A DNA stretch of 64,000 bases from Plectrocnemia conspersa (taxonomy: Eukaryota > Arthropoda > Insecta > Trichoptera > Polycentropodidae). The position numbers and the translations under genes were made by a program. The DNA is taken from the NCBI GenBank assembly GCA_009617715.1, contig VTFK01000543.1, positions 62,001-126,000 of the forward strand. Reading direction: 5' to 3'. Shown piece by piece: positions 62,489-64,000 of this stretch. Position 1 is the stretch's first letter. The number at the start of each line of letters is the position of its first letter. Under the pieces are notes generated by a model that was not told where the DNA came from, ran no database searches, and saw only the letters and a program-made list of their open reading frames with translations.

Positions 62489-62523
62489 TCAGTTTGCGTC
62501 GGGCACCGAGGCGGAACGGTCTT
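62489..62523 (+). promoter_or_regulatory. candidate core promoter: TCAGT initiator plus DPE-like site
   Basis: TCAGT at 62489-62493 matches the arthropod initiator, with A at 62491 as +1. At the expected +28 distance lies GGTCTT (62518-62523), which fits four of the first five positions of the DPE consensus RGWYV. There is no TATA box at -30. The surrounding 62370-62660 is GC-richer than the intron around it and would be 5' UTR. TSS data would be needed to prove it. Confidence 0.35.
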
Positions 62524-62669
62524 CTCCGGGTGCATACGAGCCCGCCTTCTTCTGGAGATCGGCCCTGAAATCCTAGGGTCGGTCGTATTCTCCGGGTGCT
62601 CTCGGTGAATGAGAACTTACAGATTCCGATCATTCGTCCTTGCGGGAAAGAACCGCAAGGTGATCTTCC

Positions 62670-63318
62670 ATGATGTGGTTCAAAAAACTGTTCCTGACAA
62701 AACGCGCGAGCCCACCGAACACAACGGAAAACAACAACAAGCAACGCTGCCTGCACATCCGACCTGAGGCGCTGGGGAAACTCCCCGAAAACTCTTCATT
62801 CACCTGCAGAGAATTGGTGATCGACGGGAGAGAATGGGTGGTGATAGACAGCGTCGTCGCCTGCGTCTCTCCTCAGCCTTCCACCTCTTCGAATACTGTA
62901 CGCGGTCTGATTCTGCCCGAAAATACCGTACTGCAAACACTGGAAGAAGACTCCTTCGAAGACGAGGCGTTCAGTTTCTCTAAACTGCCTTACCGGATCA
63001 AATACAATAACAAGTCAAATTTCGAAGAAACGATCTTCGTCGATAGATCTATCGGAGATGTACCGACGGATACATATTTTGGACTAACTGAATATGAAGA
63101 CATAATCATCAGGTTCGATATTGTGGAATACAGACAATTTAGAAGATCGAGCTGCTTCGCGGACGGAATAGATTATCCGGGGAAGAAGAAGAAAGTGACG
63201 TGTCGTGTTCCGGTCGGCATTGAAGCCAAGGAAAAAAAATACAATATGTTGGATAGAGTGATTAAAATGTTTAGTGGATCGAGAAGAAAACTCGTTGAAT
63301 GGATCAAAGAAATAGCTG
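62670..63318 (+). CDS. spri: alternative first coding exon of sprint (SH2-less isoform)
   Basis: An open frame of 216 codons plus one base. An in-frame TGA at 62661-62663 lies just upstream of ATGATG at 62670, which fixes the start. The second ATG has A at -3 and may be the one used. The frame ends at AATAGCTG|GTATGA, leaving G, the same phase as the exon ending at 53022, so it can splice to 63722 (junction EWIKEIA-APPRLQALRG). Composition is normal for coding: MMWFKKLFLTKRASPP, FTCRELVIDGREWVVIDSVV, LEEDSFEDEAFSFSKLPYRI, EYEDIIIRFDIVEYRQFRR, then a basic end (KKKKVTCR, FSGSRRKLVEWIKEI). I recognise no domain. Alternative promoters are described for Drosophila sprint, but homology of this N-terminus was not tested. 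A separate short gene is the less likely alternative because of the clean donor and phase. Confidence 0.72.
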
Positions 63319-63721
63319 GTATGAAAAGTGTTAAAAACAACTCTTTATTTCAAATGCTCCCAAAAAATATTTTTTTTATTCATCAGATTTTGCAGCCATA
63401 TTTTTATTTAGAGAAAATTAAAGTTTCGTTCCATCTCCAGATTACACGTTGTCTGTAAATAGCACTTATCACTTTAAAACCGAATCTATTGTTTATAAAC
63501 ATTGCCTTATATATATATTTATTTTAAGCTATCTACGTTAATGAATTAATCAACAATTTAGGTCTCGAATATATAAAGTACAACGGTTTTAGATCATTTA
63601 ATAATATCCAAACCTAATCATAGCATAAAATAGAAAAAATCATAATTTACGCATTATCTACTAAATAAATATATAATGTATGTGTTAGATAGGAATGTTT
63701 ATATAAACTTTTTCATTACAG

Positions 63722-63909
63722 CTCCGCCTAGATTACAAGCTTTGAGAGGTGCTAGGAGAAACGGAGGTGCAAACGGCAACAACGGAGCTCCGGGGGATGG
63801 AGTACGAGCTTATGCGTTGCACCTAGCTGCCGATAAGACTACGACGTTTGCCAAAAACGTTGAAAATTTCATTACATGCACCAAAGACTCGAAAGAGACT
63901 TGCCCTCAC
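63722..63909 (+). CDS. spri: sprint exon, start of RIN-homology region (shared by both forms)
   Basis: Acceptor TTTCATTACAG at 63721; donor CCTCAC|GTTAGT. Two bases complete Ala and the exon ends in phase 0, 62 full codons: PPRLQALRGARR, a Gly/Asn stretch, then RAYALHLAADKTTTFAKNVE and NFITCTKDSKETCPH. The second half matches the conserved entry to the RIN-homology region that precedes VPS9. The next exon in RIN proteins usually begins near VVMRNMRQF, which is not visible before the window ends. Confidence 0.93.
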
Positions 63910-63989
63910 GTTAGTTACAAATATTTTATATATATTTTCCTACCTAAAAATGTACATTTACATCAACATATTTATACTTTCTATTATAG

Positions 63990-64000
63990 TGTCAATATTG
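63990..64000 (+). CDS. spri: possible start of next sprint exon (truncated by window end)
   Basis: TTTCTATTATAG at 63978-63989 is an acceptable acceptor and 63990-64000 would begin TGT CAA TAT TG. In phase 0 this reads Cys-Gln-Tyr, which does not match the VVMRN start I expect for the next exon. It may be a chance AG or a divergent or micro exon. Weak. Confidence 0.2.

Larger units (their letters stand above)
53023..62669. other. sprint 10.7 kb intron, left part
   Basis: 53023-55889 is AT-rich with no gene seen, apart from a palindrome at 54012-54045. Then come the unidentified pseudogene, LINE fragments, two MITEs and a SINE copy. 60700-62300 is AT-rich. 62370-62669 is the putative 5' UTR and promoter of the short form, with ATTCTCCGGGTGC / CTTCTCCGGGTGC repeated about 65 bp apart (62521, 62588). 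Confidence 0.6.
26879..64000 (+). other. spri: sprint / RIN-family gene, partial at both ends
   Basis: Whole-gene entry; exons are listed separately. The product belongs to the RIN family: Rab5 guanine-nucleotide exchange factors that carry SH2, RIN-homology, VPS9 and Ras-association domains and act on early endosomes downstream of receptor tyrosine kinases and Ras. The identification rests on the SH2 block (PVWFLPGIQRAGAFHL, FVVRQSS, LIHAGGGRIGLET) and the later DKTTTFAKNVENFITCT segment typical of the start of the RIN-homology region. Sixteen exons join with matching phases into 1,296 uninterrupted codons to 63909. Upstream exons and the start codon of the long form are not seen. The VPS9 and RA domains are expected beyond the right edge. 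Introns are GT-AG throughout and range from about 65 bp to 15.3 kb. Confidence 0.9.

Noticed and set aside
62366..62608. 80-codon ORF upstream of the alternative exon
   Set aside because: Lies in the putative promoter/5' UTR, spans the initiator, has repetitive GC-rich sequence and ends before the real start.
1..64000. CRISPR arrays, operons, riboswitches
   Set aside because: The window is clearly eukaryotic (spliced gene, GT-AG introns, insect transposons) and no regularly spaced repeat array was seen.

Overview
The window looks like an AT-rich nuclear genome segment of an insect. This rests on the gene it carries (an insect-type sprint/RIN gene), its GT-AG introns, and a mix of mariner, jerky/Tigger, piggyBac-like and non-LTR remnants. 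I cannot name the species or order.

The one host gene I can support is on the + strand: the insect orthologue of Drosophila sprint (spri, RIN family: SH2, RIN-homology, VPS9 and Ras-association domains), a Rab5 exchange factor that couples tyrosine-kinase and Ras signalling to endocytosis. I resolved 16 coding exons whose phases all agree, from 26879 to 63909. That gives 1,296 in-frame codons for the long form. The SH2 domain is split over three exons (42569-45166). It is followed by a long Ser/Pro-rich linker (45397-53022) and the start of the RIN-homology region (63722-63909). The VPS9 and RA exons must lie beyond the right edge, and the true 5' end of the long form lies left of 26879.

The most interesting item is at 62.3-63.3 kb, inside the last large intron. 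A 217-codon open exon begins just after an in-frame stop and ends at a good donor in the same phase as exon 53022. It can therefore splice to the shared exon at 63722 and make a form that lacks the SH2 domain and linker but has its own N-terminus. An initiator-like TCAGT with a DPE-like sequence lies about 180 bp upstream.

Layout: 1-26.9 kb has no recognised host exon. It holds AT-rich DNA, several GC-richer islands of unknown role, and decayed transposons. 26.9-27.3 kb is the first recognised exon. 27.3-42.6 kb is a 15.3 kb intron full of inverted-repeat elements, with one odd protein-like GC-rich patch at 38.2 kb. 42.6-53.0 kb is the exon-dense part, with a mariner in the intron that splits the SH2 domain, a SINE-like element, and a composite repeat. 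53.0-63.7 kb is a 10.7 kb intron with an unidentified decayed coding sequence, a jockey-like LINE carrying a TTAA-flanked MITE, a second copy of that MITE, and the alternative first exon.

I see no operon-like or prokaryotic features, CRISPR array, rRNA or intact tRNA.
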